Source: an uncultured Lachnospiraceae bacterium
GTDB lineage: Bacteria; Bacillota; Clostridia; Lachnospirales; Lachnospiraceae
DNA length: 64,000 bases
NCBI GenBank assembly: GCA_910587045.1
Contig: CAJULG010000001.1
Span: 62,001-126,000, forward strand
Direction: 5' to 3'
Each line of letters starts with the position of its first letter. Positions within the stretch are counted from its first letter, which is position 1. This document shows, piece after piece, positions 39,116 to 47,960 of the stretch. The notes under the pieces are model-generated. The model saw only the letters and a program-made list of their open reading frames with translations. It made no database searches and was not told the DNA's origin. The position numbers and the translations under genes are program-made.

Positions 39116-40480
39116 TTAGTTTTTAAAACTGTGAATTGGTGCCGGGATGCGTCCGCCGCGATTGATGAAATCGTCACAGCTATAAGGATTGACATGCATG
39201 ATCGGGGCATGGCCTAATAGTCCGCCGAATTCTGCACTGTCACCTTCCTGTTTTCCAACTACTGGAATAATACGGACAGCAGTGGTCTTCTGATTTACCA
39301 TACCAAGTGCCATCTCATCTGCAATGATTCCTGCAATGGTGGTTGCCTTTGTATCCCCCGGGATAGCGATCATATCCAGTCCAACAGAGCAGACACAAGT
39401 CATAGCTTCGAGTTTTTCAAGGGTTAAGGCACCAGCAGTTGCTGCATCGATCATCCGCTGATCCTCACTGACCGGTATAAAAGCACCGCTTAATCCACCC
39501 ACATAAGAGGATGCCATAACACCGCCCTTTTTTACCTGATCATTCAACAGTGCAAGAGCTGCGGTAGTTCCGGGTGCGCCTGCATATTCCAGCCCGATCT
39601 CCTCTAGTATCTCACCCACACTGTCTCCTACTGCAGGCGTTGGTGCCAGGGATAAATCTATGATGCCAAAAGGCACACCTAATCTTCGGGAAGCCTCCTG
39701 TGCCACTAACTGTCCCACACGGGTAATCTTAAATGCCGTTTTCTTAATAGTCTCACAAAGCACCTCAAAATTTTCTCCCCGGACCGCTTCTAATGCAGAT
39801 TTCACAACGCCGGGGCCACTAACGCCTACGTTAATGATCTTATCTGCTTCTGTGACCCCGTGAAATGCGCCGGCCATAAACGGATTATCATCCGGAGCAT
39901 TACAGAATACTACGAATTTGGTACAGGCATTAGAATCATGCTCTTTCGTCAATTCTGCTGCTTCCCTGATCATTTCACCAATCAGCTTTACCGCATCCAT
40001 ATTAATACCGGTCTTGGTAGAACCTACGTTAACAGAACTGCATACCACATCCGTCTCCGCCAACGCTTTGGGGATGGAACGGATCAACAGCTCGTCTGCC
40101 TGTGTCATTCCTTTACTGACCAAAGCGGAATAACCACCGATAAAGTTCACACCAACAGTTTTAGCTGCCTTGTCCAGCGTATGGGCAAGGGTCACAAAAT
40201 CATCACTGCTTTTGCATACAGCCCCCCCTACCAGGGAAATCGGAGTAATCGAAATCCGTTTATTTACAATCGGGATCCCATACTGTAATTCAATGTCCTT
40301 TCCTACCTTTACCAAGTCCTTTGCGGAAGAAGTGATTTTGGTATATATTTTATCACACACCTCTTCTAAGGAATTACCGGTACAGTCTAAGAGACTGATA
40401 CCCATTGTGATCGTGCGGACATCCAGATTCGCCTTCTGGATCATTTCATTTGTTTCAATTACTTCATTTATATTGATCAT
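39116..40480 (-). CDS. UPF0210 / PFL-family protein (DUF711)
   Basis: A 454-residue protein of the conserved family paired with a UPF0237 ACT protein. Typical segments are MININEVIETNEMIQKANLD, the glycine-rich GVSGPGVVK and SYVGGLSGAFIPVSEDQRMI. The fold resembles glycyl-radical or PFL-like barrels in database naming, but no glycyl-radical motif is apparent and function is unknown. The partner ACT gene lies upstream, separated by an intergenic repeat. Confidence 0.9.
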   Translation of the reverse strand: MININEVIETNEMIQKANLDVRTITMGISLLDCTGNSLEEVCDKIYTKITSSAKDLVKVGKDIELQYGIPIVNKRISITPISLVGGAVCKSSDDFVTLAHTLDKAAKTVGVNFIGGYSALVSKGMTQADELLIRSIPKALAETDVVCSSVNVGSTKTGINMDAVKLIGEMIREAAELTKEHDSNACTKFVVFCNAPDDNPFMAGAFHGVTEADKIINVGVSGPGVVKSALEAVRGENFEVLCETIKKTAFKITRVGQLVAQEASRRLGVPFGIIDLSLAPTPAVGDSVGEILEEIGLEYAGAPGTTAALALLNDQVKKGGVMASSYVGGLSGAFIPVSEDQRMIDAATAGALTLEKLEAMTCVCSVGLDMIAIPGDTKATTIAGIIADEMALGMVNQKTTAVRIIPVVGKQEGDSAEFGGLLGHAPIMHVNPYSCDDFINRGGRIPAPIHSFKN

Positions 40481-40587
40481 TATTTCTCTCCGATTCTTTT
40501 ATTTGTCAGGTTCTTCATAATCATAAGGTTGAAAATCAGGAATTATCCATCCACCTAAAATACCATTGCAGATGATGCTTGCCGGAT

Positions 40588-40725
40588 GGCGTTCCGCCTC
40601 CCTTCCGCCTGCTGAATTGCCACCTCGAAAGCTCTGCTTTCTCGGTGTAAGGCGTTCCGCTCTCCTTCTGCCTACTGAATTGCCACCTCGAAAGCCCTGC
40701 TTTCTCGGTGTAAGGCGTTCCGCCT
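40588..40725. repeat. 63-bp tandem repeat, about 2.2 copies
   Basis: GGCGTTCCGC begins each unit at 40588, 40651 and 40714, exactly 63 bp apart. The unit includes GAATTGCCACCTCGAAAG and TGCTTTCTCGGTGTAA. It lies between the UPF0210 and ACT genes, as the 64-bp array lies on the far side of UPF0210. Confidence 0.88.
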
Positions 40726-40728
40726 TAT

Positions 40729-40793
40729 ACCACAGTTGTAAAATTCATCCAAAAACAAATAAATTTGTTTTTGAATTCTTTTCCAACCGTGGT
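40729..40793. repeat. Hairpin adjoining the 63-bp repeat
   Basis: Nested arms: ACCACAGTTG (40729-40738) with CAACCGTGGT (40784-40793, one mismatch) and CAAAAACAAAT (40750-40760) with ATTTGTTTTTG (40763-40773). It follows the stop codon of the ACT gene on the minus strand and could act as its terminator or belong to the repeat element. Confidence 0.65.
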
Positions 40794-40798
40794 GCAAT

Positions 40799-41071
40799 TC
40801 AGATACGGTGCATCATGTTGAATATTTCTTCCTGCTGGAGGTGTATGACAACCCCGATTTCTTCACCGATTTGTACCAGTTCCTCCGACAGGGTTTTAAA
40901 GTCCTTCAGAGAGGCATCGGTATCCACGATCATCATCATGTTAAAATAATCCTGTACGATCGTCTGGGAAATGTCCAGAATATTAACCTGATTATTGGCA
41001 AGATAGGTACAAACCTTTGCTATGATGCCAACGGTATCTTTTCCAACTACTGTAATGACTGCTTTACTCAT
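40799..41071 (-). CDS. ACT domain protein (UPF0237)
   Basis: A 90-residue single ACT domain (MSKAVITVVGKDTVGIIAKV at the start), the small partner of UPF0210 proteins. ACT domains usually bind amino acids and regulate an enzyme, so it may be the sensor for the 454-residue protein. It ends with a Met- and Glu-rich tail. Confidence 0.92.
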   Translation of the reverse strand: MSKAVITVVGKDTVGIIAKVCTYLANNQVNILDISQTIVQDYFNMMMIVDTDASLKDFKTLSEELVQIGEEIGVVIHLQQEEIFNMMHRI

Positions 41072-41111
41072 GCTGTTATCCTCACTTCTTCTATAATTTT
41101 TGCATACATTC

Positions 41112-41912
41112 TCAATTCGTACAAAGAACTGCTGAATGGCTGGAACGGTTTGCTACCTGCAAATGAAAATCCCGGATGTCATTGGAATATGGATTCTCCT
41201 GCAGAATCTGGGCTACAGTCTCATAAGCAAGCTCAGCAATATTGTTCTCCTTGCTCAAATGCCCCAACATAATTCCTTTTATATGATCATTCAGTAATTC
41301 TTTAATAAACTGTCCGGAACGTTCATTGGATAAATGTCCGTGATCCCCCAGGATCCGCTGCTTTAAAGGATAGGTATAGGGTCCCACCAGCAGCATATTC
41401 ACATCATGATTGGATTCAACGAATAACAGATCCGAATCGGAAAGTTTATGTACCAGATAATCATTGTAATCCCCTAAGTCTGTACAGATGCTTGCCTTAT
41501 GTCCTTCATGATAGAACTGATAACAGACCGGCTCTGCCGCATCATGCCAGGTTCGGGATGCTTCTACCTGTATATCCTGAATCTGAAAAGATACATCCGG
41601 CTGAATCTCCACGAACTGTGACAGATCCAGTTCTCCAAGGGACGCCGTCTGCTTTACTGCTTCTAAGGTTCCCCTTGTGCCATAGACCGGCACAGAATAC
41701 TTTCTGGTAAATACCCCGAGTCCCTGTATGTGATCGGAATGCTCATGGGTAAGCAGAATCCCCTGAATATCCTCCGGCGCCATGTCAATCGCATGCAGTT
41801 CATCCACGATCCGCTTTTTACTGACACCGGTATCCACTAACAAATGAGTCTGTTCTGTACCCACATAAATACAATTTCCACTGCTTCCACTTGATAAACT
41901 GCATAAATGCAT
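41112..41912 (-). CDS. MBL-fold metallo-hydrolase (YycJ/WalJ-like)
   Basis: The product is 266 residues from the ATG at 41912 (AGGAGTG upstream). The opening MHLCSLSSGSSGNCIYVG and the metal-binding T-H-E-H-S-D-H-I are typical of YycJ/WalJ, a beta-lactamase-fold nuclease-like protein usually beside walRK. Here no wal genes lie nearby. Double-strand exonuclease activity is known for some relatives; it is not assured here. Confidence 0.85.
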   Translation of the reverse strand: MHLCSLSSGSSGNCIYVGTEQTHLLVDTGVSKKRIVDELHAIDMAPEDIQGILLTHEHSDHIQGLGVFTRKYSVPVYGTRGTLEAVKQTASLGELDLSQFVEIQPDVSFQIQDIQVEASRTWHDAAEPVCYQFYHEGHKASICTDLGDYNDYLVHKLSDSDLLFVESNHDVNMLLVGPYTYPLKQRILGDHGHLSNERSGQFIKELLNDHIKGIMLGHLSKENNIAELAYETVAQILQENPYSNDIRDFHLQVANRSSHSAVLCTN

Positions 41913-42049
41913 AATATTTTCACTCCTGTTTTCCTGTAACGGATATAAATACCCATAATCGTGAATCATTATAGCATACAGAGCAGGATTATTCTACTCC
42001 TTTTCTTCCTGCTATATCCTTTTTTCCTAACCGTTCCCGTTTGCTTTTA

Positions 42050-42303
42050 TCACAGGAAGATATACTTTAGAATAGACAACGCTGCCAGTATATAGATCAG
42101 AATACGGATCTTCTTTTCCTTGAATTTTCCTGTGATCAGATTGATCAGAGCATAGGAATCATACCCATGGAAATACCTTCGGAAATACTGTAAAAGAACG
42201 ACATTGCTATGATACAGATAAAGCATGCGATCGCTTCACTATTATCCTTAAAATCTATGTTCCCAATATTGGCCAGCATAACATCCGCCTTCGCAAATAT
42301 CAT
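42050..42303 (-). pseudogene. Remnant of an NCS2-family purine permease (C-terminal fragment)
   Basis: Translation from the ATG at 42303 gives A-N-I-G-N-I-D-F-K-D-N-S-E-A-I, then FYSISEGISMGMI, where the frame breaks. A second frame continues YALINLITGKFKEKK and ends A-A-L-S-I-L-K-Y-I-F-L. Joined, this is the last ~80 residues of AdeP/PbuG-type adenine/guanine permeases, with the rest missing. It occupies most of the gap 41913-42316. Confidence 0.75.
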
Positions 42304-42316
42304 TTAACATACCGGA

Positions 42317-43795
42317 TCATTCCGCCGGAAATCCGATCCGATGTAAAAAGAACTCCTGAAAGTTCTTGTTCATGGACAGATCCATAACGGTACTCTCTTC
42401 CAGAACCGGATCCAGTCGTAACAGCTCTGCGGTATCCTGCGCCTGCAATGCCCCGATAGCACCGGCCAGTGACGTATTGCCAGCCAGCGTTACCTTACTC
42501 CGGAATTCCTCCGGGAATAGACCGATCGTATACGCAGACTCCAGATCCAGATGAAAACCGAAGCCCCCTGCCAGATAAACATGTGCAATATCCTCCAGCG
42601 GTAAACGAAGCTCATAAGCCGCCAGTTCGATTCCAGTCCGGATCGCTGCCTTTGCAAGCTGAATCTGACGGACAGTATCCTGCGTGATCACAACCTCGCC
42701 CAGAGCAATCCCCTGATCAAAATACGCCCCCTGTAAGAGTCCGTCTGCATCCAGCTTTCCTTCCCGGTACGACCGGGCCAGACCATCGATCAAAGTAGTG
42801 CCATATATACTCCCCCGGGTTACGCTGTTAGCAAAAGCCGGCCCGCAGGAGGTAGAGGTACAGACACCCCTGTCCTGATTCAACAGCCATAATTCTCCAT
42901 TGGTACCAAGATCGATGAGCAGTTCATACGAGGCCCCTTTCCCCAGTTCCAGATACCGGACGCCGGAAACAATATCTCCCCCTACAAATGCCGACTTGGA
43001 AGGCAGGATCAGAACCTCCATGTCCCCGTACAGATACCGGCATCCGGTCAAACGTTCCGGTGTAAAGGGATACGCCGCCATTCCCTGCACGGACAGCCCC
43101 AGCAGAAAATGAATCATAGTGGTATTTCCACTAAAGACAAGTCGTCGGATCTGACGCTTCTCATATCCTTTGCCAAGATAAAACTGCAGCAATCCTTCAA
43201 TATCAGAGCGGATGCATTGATGCATTTGCTCCAGACCGCTTCCTCTCCCGGATGCAGTATCGCCCATACCAGTTTCCGGAGTGCACGCATATTGAATCCT
43301 GGATACCACATCTGCGCCGAACTCTGCCTGTCGATTCAGACACCCGGTCTGTTCTAAGATCTGACCATCTTTCAGATTTACCAGGGCGGAGGCAATGGTA
43401 GTGGTCCCGATATCAAAAGCAATTCCCAAAGAAACCATTCCTTCTGTCCCGTTCGGATGCTCTTCAGACCTCTTATCCGGATGCTCCAAAGGATTCTCAG
43501 GTTCTGAAGCATTCTGAACCTCTCCCAACAGCAGGATGCTCTGCCTGTCCATTCTCCTGTTCAGGATCACATGCAGTTCCTCTCTCTCAACCGTGTACCG
43601 GCAGGCAGGATACTCCATCCCTTCCTCTGCAATATAGACCATACAGCCCCGGCAGACTCCGGCACCCCGACAGACCGCACCCGGCAGGGTAATAGCATAA
43701 CGGGTGAGGACCTCATAAAGATTCTCACCCTGTTCACACCTGACCATCCTCTGGTACATACCACTATGATACAGATCAATATAGATCTCTGCCAT
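42317..43795 (-). CDS. ASKHA-domain ferredoxin protein (RACo/RamA-like corrinoid activator)
   Basis: The product is 492 residues from the ATG at 43795 (GGGGGAG upstream). The N-terminal 2Fe-2S ferredoxin domain has C-R-G-A-G-V-C-R-G-C and a further Cys (Y-P-A-C-R). The rest is an acetate/sugar kinase-Hsp70-like ATPase: G-I-A-F-D-I-G-T-T-T, F-V-G-G-D-I-V-S-G, D-L-G-T-N-G-E and L-A-G-G-F-G. Such proteins use ATP to reduce corrinoid proteins of methyltransferases. No corrinoid protein or methyltransferase gene lies in the window. It starts 14 bases after the EAL gene's stop. Confidence 0.85.
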   Translation of the reverse strand: MAEIYIDLYHSGMYQRMVRCEQGENLYEVLTRYAITLPGAVCRGAGVCRGCMVYIAEEGMEYPACRYTVEREELHVILNRRMDRQSILLLGEVQNASEPENPLEHPDKRSEEHPNGTEGMVSLGIAFDIGTTTIASALVNLKDGQILEQTGCLNRQAEFGADVVSRIQYACTPETGMGDTASGRGSGLEQMHQCIRSDIEGLLQFYLGKGYEKRQIRRLVFSGNTTMIHFLLGLSVQGMAAYPFTPERLTGCRYLYGDMEVLILPSKSAFVGGDIVSGVRYLELGKGASYELLIDLGTNGELWLLNQDRGVCTSTSCGPAFANSVTRGSIYGTTLIDGLARSYREGKLDADGLLQGAYFDQGIALGEVVITQDTVRQIQLAKAAIRTGIELAAYELRLPLEDIAHVYLAGGFGFHLDLESAYTIGLFPEEFRSKVTLAGNTSLAGAIGALQAQDTAELLRLDPVLEESTVMDLSMNKNFQEFFLHRIGFPAE

Positions 43796-43809
43796 CTGCT
43801 TCTCCCCCT

Positions 43810-45735
43810 TCATCCGATCCCGTTTTCCAGTTCTTCCGGAATCTCAGCATAATTCTTATCCAGGAAGGATAAAAAGGCATCCGAGGATATCGGCCTCGAG
43901 AAATAATATCCCTGAATATAACTGATTCCTAAATCCTCCATGGTATCCAGCTGTTCCTTTGTCTCAATCCCTTCCGATACAATCTGAAGATCCATTCCAT
44001 GGATCATATGCATGGCGGCATCCATCACATATTTTGCCTTTCCGTTATCAAAATAAGACACGATCATACTCCGGTCAAATTTCACGATATCCACCGGCAT
44101 ATCCACAATATAATTCAGGTTGGAATGACCGGTTCCAAAATCATCCAGAGAAAATCGCACGCCATAATCGATCAGCTTTTGCATATTATCTAACAACGTC
44201 TTTCTCGTCCCTACAGAGCCGGATTCCGTGATCTCCAGGTTGATCATGGACGGATCAATATGATACCACTCCATAATCTCAATAAAGCTGTCTGCAAGAT
44301 GCTCATAAGAGCACTGAACCACAGACAGGTTCACCTCAATATAATGAATTCCCCGATTCTCCGGATGATGATTGGAAATAAACTGACACACCTTCTTAAA
44401 AACAAGCTCTCCAAACTTCAGGATCATTCCGTTTTTCTCGGCGATCGGTATAAAGACATCCGGAGTGTAAACCGTACCTTCTCCGTCGATGATCCGGCTC
44501 AGGGCCTCTGCAGATACGAACCGTTTTTCGCGAATGGAATAGATCGGCTGATAGTATACATCGATCCAGTCATTCTTGATGGCATCATCAAGCAGGTGTT
44601 CCACCAGCCATTCCTCATACATCCGGCTTGCAAAGTCCTGATCCAGTATAACGCTTCCCGACTCTGCAAATTCAATACTGTTTTGTCTGGCATATTGCAG
44701 ACAGAACAGAATATCCTCTGCCCGGTTCATCACACTTCCATGCGGTATCATCATCCAGTCCGGACGGATCTGAATCTCCTGATTATGCCCCCATCCGGAA
44801 TTGAAACGTTCCTCCAGCTGTTCTGCCAGCTGCTCAAGCTGATCCGTATCCTGAAGCAGCAACAGGATCTCATTCTCCGTTCCCTTGAATACCAGACAGT
44901 TCGGCAGAGAAGATATGTAACGGACAATTTCAATCCGTACCCTCCGGTCTGCCTCCGGATTACTACGGACAAGTGAGGAAGGAAGACATACCACCAGAAG
45001 AGAAAAGTCCATTTTCATGCTGAACAGCTGATTGATGTACTGGATCAGGGCATTCTGGTTAAATAATCCGGTCTGGCGATCCAGATTGGTCTCCGGATTC
45101 TCCAGCTTCAGATAAATGATCATAACTGCTATGGCACCGGAATACCCTACCAGCAGAATCCGATTGTTGTTCAGGAACTGTATCATAGAAGCAGCAACCC
45201 ACAGCAGCAGCCAGGCGATCACAGCCTCCCGTCGCTTCGGATTCATCTGATGCTTCTCCCGGATCACCAGAACCAGCATAACAACAAAGAACAGCATACA
45301 GAAGGCATAAGTGATCAGAACACTGGGACCATCCGTATACAGGGTATCGGGATTCTCAACATTTTTATAAATCGGTGTGAACAGGACAAGAAGAATGCCG
45401 ATCACAGCCAGGGTACAGTAAATAAACGTCCTTTTCCGATAACCGGGACTATTGTCATAGATATCTGCCGTCACATAAAATATTCCATTCAGAGCAGTCA
45501 GGATCAGGGTTGCAAGGTAAGCCTTACAGGTCAGGTCCACCAGCAGCTCTGGCAGCCGATCCATATATTTAAGCGCAGCAAGAGAAAGAATATCCAAGGT
45601 CAGACCAATCGTAATCACTAAGAATATCCTTACAAAGGCTTTTTCTGTAGTTAAATAGATCTTCTTCTGACGGTGATAAAAGAAGAATACCACCAGCAAC
45701 AGGATCAGACCACAGCACTGCATCTCAATATTCAT
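43810..45735 (-). CDS. Membrane EAL-domain c-di-GMP phosphodiesterase
   Basis: A 641-residue protein. Seven or so N-terminal helices (about 1-210) precede a degenerate GGDEF-like domain and a C-terminal EAL domain. The EAL signature reads S-A-E-A-L-S-R, with N-L-E-I-T-E, S-L-D-D-F-G-T-G, the V-K-F-D lysine and S-E-G-I-E all present, so hydrolysis to pGpG is expected. The GGDEF motif is not recognisable, so synthesis is unlikely. It is followed closely by the ASKHA gene. Confidence 0.9.
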   Translation of the reverse strand: MNIEMQCCGLILLLVVFFFYHRQKKIYLTTEKAFVRIFLVITIGLTLDILSLAALKYMDRLPELLVDLTCKAYLATLILTALNGIFYVTADIYDNSPGYRKRTFIYCTLAVIGILLVLFTPIYKNVENPDTLYTDGPSVLITYAFCMLFFVVMLVLVIREKHQMNPKRREAVIAWLLLWVAASMIQFLNNNRILLVGYSGAIAVMIIYLKLENPETNLDRQTGLFNQNALIQYINQLFSMKMDFSLLVVCLPSSLVRSNPEADRRVRIEIVRYISSLPNCLVFKGTENEILLLLQDTDQLEQLAEQLEERFNSGWGHNQEIQIRPDWMMIPHGSVMNRAEDILFCLQYARQNSIEFAESGSVILDQDFASRMYEEWLVEHLLDDAIKNDWIDVYYQPIYSIREKRFVSAEALSRIIDGEGTVYTPDVFIPIAEKNGMILKFGELVFKKVCQFISNHHPENRGIHYIEVNLSVVQCSYEHLADSFIEIMEWYHIDPSMINLEITESGSVGTRKTLLDNMQKLIDYGVRFSLDDFGTGHSNLNYIVDMPVDIVKFDRSMIVSYFDNGKAKYVMDAAMHMIHGMDLQIVSEGIETKEQLDTMEDLGISYIQGYYFSRPISSDAFLSFLDKNYAEIPEELENGIG

Positions 45736-45755
45736 TCCGCTTCCTCGCTCTGCAA

Positions 45756-46985
45756 TCAGAAAATACTTTTCGGTGTCTTCTCAATCGGCCGATAGCCATG
45801 CTCGGACAATTCCTGCATGATCGCCTGCTTATGCTCCGGCCCAAAGGCCTCCATGGTGATCACCAGCTCCACTGCACTGTTCCGGTTCAGGCTGACAAAC
45901 TGGTTATGCTCCAGACGGATGATATTGCCCTGTACCTTAGCGATTACGGAAGAAACGTTCATCAACTCACCCGGCTTATCCGGCAGAAGAACGGATACGG
46001 TAAAGATCCGGCTTCTGGCGATCAGACCATGCTGTACCACAGAGGACAGGGTAATAATATCCATATTGCCGCCACTGATAATACTTACAAGCTTCTTATC
46101 CTTCACATTCATATGCTTCAGAGCGGCAACGGTCAGCAGACCGGAATTCTCTGCCAGCATCTTATGATTTTCCAGCATATCCAGAAAGGCAACGATCAGT
46201 TCCGAATCCTCGATCGTAATGATATCATCCAGTCCTTTTTGCAGATACGGGAAGATCTTACTGCCCGGCGTCTTTACTGCCGTACCGTCAGCAATGGTAT
46301 CTACCACAGGAAGGGTCGTGACCTTTCCCAATTTCAGAGATTCTTTAAGACAACTGGCCCCTGCCGGCTCTACTCCGATCACCTTGATATTCGGATTCAG
46401 CAGCTTGGCAAAGGTCGATACACCGGTTGCCAGCCCGCCGCCGCCGACTGGCACCAGGATATAATCCACCGTTGGCAGCTCCTTAATAATCTCCATGGCA
46501 ATGGAGCCCTGGCCCGTCGCAACATCCAGATCGTCAAAAGGATGAATGAAGGTATAGCCCTTATCCTCTGCCAGCTCCAGGGCATAGGCACAGGATTCAT
46601 CATAAACGTCCCCGTAAAGAATCACCTCCGCACCATAGGACTTGGTACGATTCACTTTGATCAATGGTGTGGTCGTCGGCATAACAATGGTAGCTTTGAC
46701 CCCAAATGCCTTTGCCGCATAAGCAACGCCCTGTGCATGATTTCCCGCAGAAGCAGTGATCAGCCCCTTGGCCCGCTCTGCATCAGACAACGTACTGATC
46801 TTATAATAAGCCCCCCGGATCTTATAAGCCCCTGTCAGCTGGAGATTCTCCGGTTTTAAATACACCTTATTGCCCGTCTGCATACTAAGATAGTCACTGT
46901 ATACCAGATTCGTCGGTAAAACGACCTTCTGTACAATATTATATGCTTCCTCAAACTTTTCCAGCGATAATTCCTTTACTGCCAT
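45756..46985 (-). CDS. ilvA: Threonine ammonia-lyase with ACT domain
   Basis: A 409-residue PLP enzyme deaminating threonine to 2-oxobutyrate. The PLP lysine lies in L-T-G-A-Y-K-I-R-G-A, the phosphate loop is V-P-V-G-G-G-G-L-A-T-G, and a single ACT-like domain follows about residue 325. The short form suggests a catabolic or loosely regulated enzyme. It overlaps ftsY's stop by ten bases. Confidence 0.93.
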   Translation of the reverse strand: MAVKELSLEKFEEAYNIVQKVVLPTNLVYSDYLSMQTGNKVYLKPENLQLTGAYKIRGAYYKISTLSDAERAKGLITASAGNHAQGVAYAAKAFGVKATIVMPTTTPLIKVNRTKSYGAEVILYGDVYDESCAYALELAEDKGYTFIHPFDDLDVATGQGSIAMEIIKELPTVDYILVPVGGGGLATGVSTFAKLLNPNIKVIGVEPAGASCLKESLKLGKVTTLPVVDTIADGTAVKTPGSKIFPYLQKGLDDIITIEDSELIVAFLDMLENHKMLAENSGLLTVAALKHMNVKDKKLVSIISGGNMDIITLSSVVQHGLIARSRIFTVSVLLPDKPGELMNVSSVIAKVQGNIIRLEHNQFVSLNRNSAVELVITMEAFGPEHKQAIMQELSEHGYRPIEKTPKSIF

Positions 46986-47944
46986 GAATCCTCATCCTCC
47001 TCAATCAGCATTTCCACTTCCGAACGTACATCCAGATCGGCAAACAGTGCCTCCACATAACGGGTCGGATCAAAACGCTGCAGATCCTCAATCTTTTCTC
47101 CTACACCGATATATTTCACCGGCACATCCAGCTCTGCCTGAATCGCAATGGCAATTCCGCCCTTTGCAGTTCCGTCCAGCTTCGTTAAAATAATACCATT
47201 CAGATCCGTAACCTCACTGAATTGTCTTGCCTGCTCCAGGGCATTCTGTCCGGTAGAACCGTCCAGAACGATCAGTGTCTCACAATGCGCCTCCGGATAC
47301 TCCTTTTCTATGATCCGGCGCATCTTCGCCAGCTCATCCATCAGGTTTTTCTTGTTATGAAGACGTCCGGCGGTATCGCACAGTAAAATATCCACATTCC
47401 TTGCCTTCGCTGCCTGCACTGCATCATAGACTACTGCAGCAGGATCGGAACCCTCCTGCTGAGCAATAATGTCCACGCCGGCACGCTCCGCCCAGGTCTT
47501 CAACTGGTCAATGGCGGCTGCACGGAAGGTATCCCCTGCCGCCATCAACACCTTCTTCCCCTGTCTCTTATACTGTGCCGCCAGCTTTCCAATCGAGGTA
47601 GTCTTGCCCACACCATTTACACCGATGATCAGCATAACGGTCTTCTGCTCCTCAAAGTCATAATCCGAATCCTCTACCATCATCTGATCCCGGATAATGT
47701 TATTGAGCAGTTCCCGACACGGCTCTACCTCCCGGATCTTATATTCCTTCACACGACGCTTCAGATCCTCAATAATGTTACTTGTGGTTTCTAGTCCCAG
47801 ATCTGCCATGATCAGAACCTCTTCCAGTTCATCATAAAAATCATCATCCAATTCCGAATGACCATGAAATATCTGATTCAGACCTTCTGCCAGTTGATTT
47901 CGTGTCTTTGTCAGTCCCTGGATTAATTTATCAAATAAACCCAT
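46976..47944 (-). CDS. ftsY: Signal recognition particle receptor FtsY
   Basis: The product is 322 residues from the ATG at 47944; upstream codons are not supported. The N domain is followed by the G domain with G-V-N-G-V-G-K-T-T, D-T-A-G-R, and T-K-L-D-G-T-A-K-G-G. It lacks the long acidic A domain of E. coli FtsY. FtsY receives SRP-ribosome complexes at the membrane. It normally follows smc; here a transporter gene intervenes. Confidence 0.95.
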   Translation of the reverse strand: MGLFDKLIQGLTKTRNQLAEGLNQIFHGHSELDDDFYDELEEVLIMADLGLETTSNIIEDLKRRVKEYKIREVEPCRELLNNIIRDQMMVEDSDYDFEEQKTVMLIIGVNGVGKTTSIGKLAAQYKRQGKKVLMAAGDTFRAAAIDQLKTWAERAGVDIIAQQEGSDPAAVVYDAVQAAKARNVDILLCDTAGRLHNKKNLMDELAKMRRIIEKEYPEAHCETLIVLDGSTGQNALEQARQFSEVTDLNGIILTKLDGTAKGGIAIAIQAELDVPVKYIGVGEKIEDLQRFDPTRYVEALFADLDVRSEVEMLIEEDEDSWQ

Positions 47945-47960
47945 GTGCTTTCCCTCCTGT

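Noticed and set aside
38762..39126. ORFs of 65-105 aa over the tandem array on both strands.
   Set aside because: They are periodic translations of the 64-bp repeat, without ribosome sites or non-repetitive content.
38813..40725. CRISPR array.
   Set aside because: The tandem units are contiguous without unique spacers, and no cas gene is present.
45798..46859. 353-aa plus-strand ORF.
   Set aside because: Antisense shadow of ilvA, whose motifs are intact; the translated sequence has no recognisable domain.
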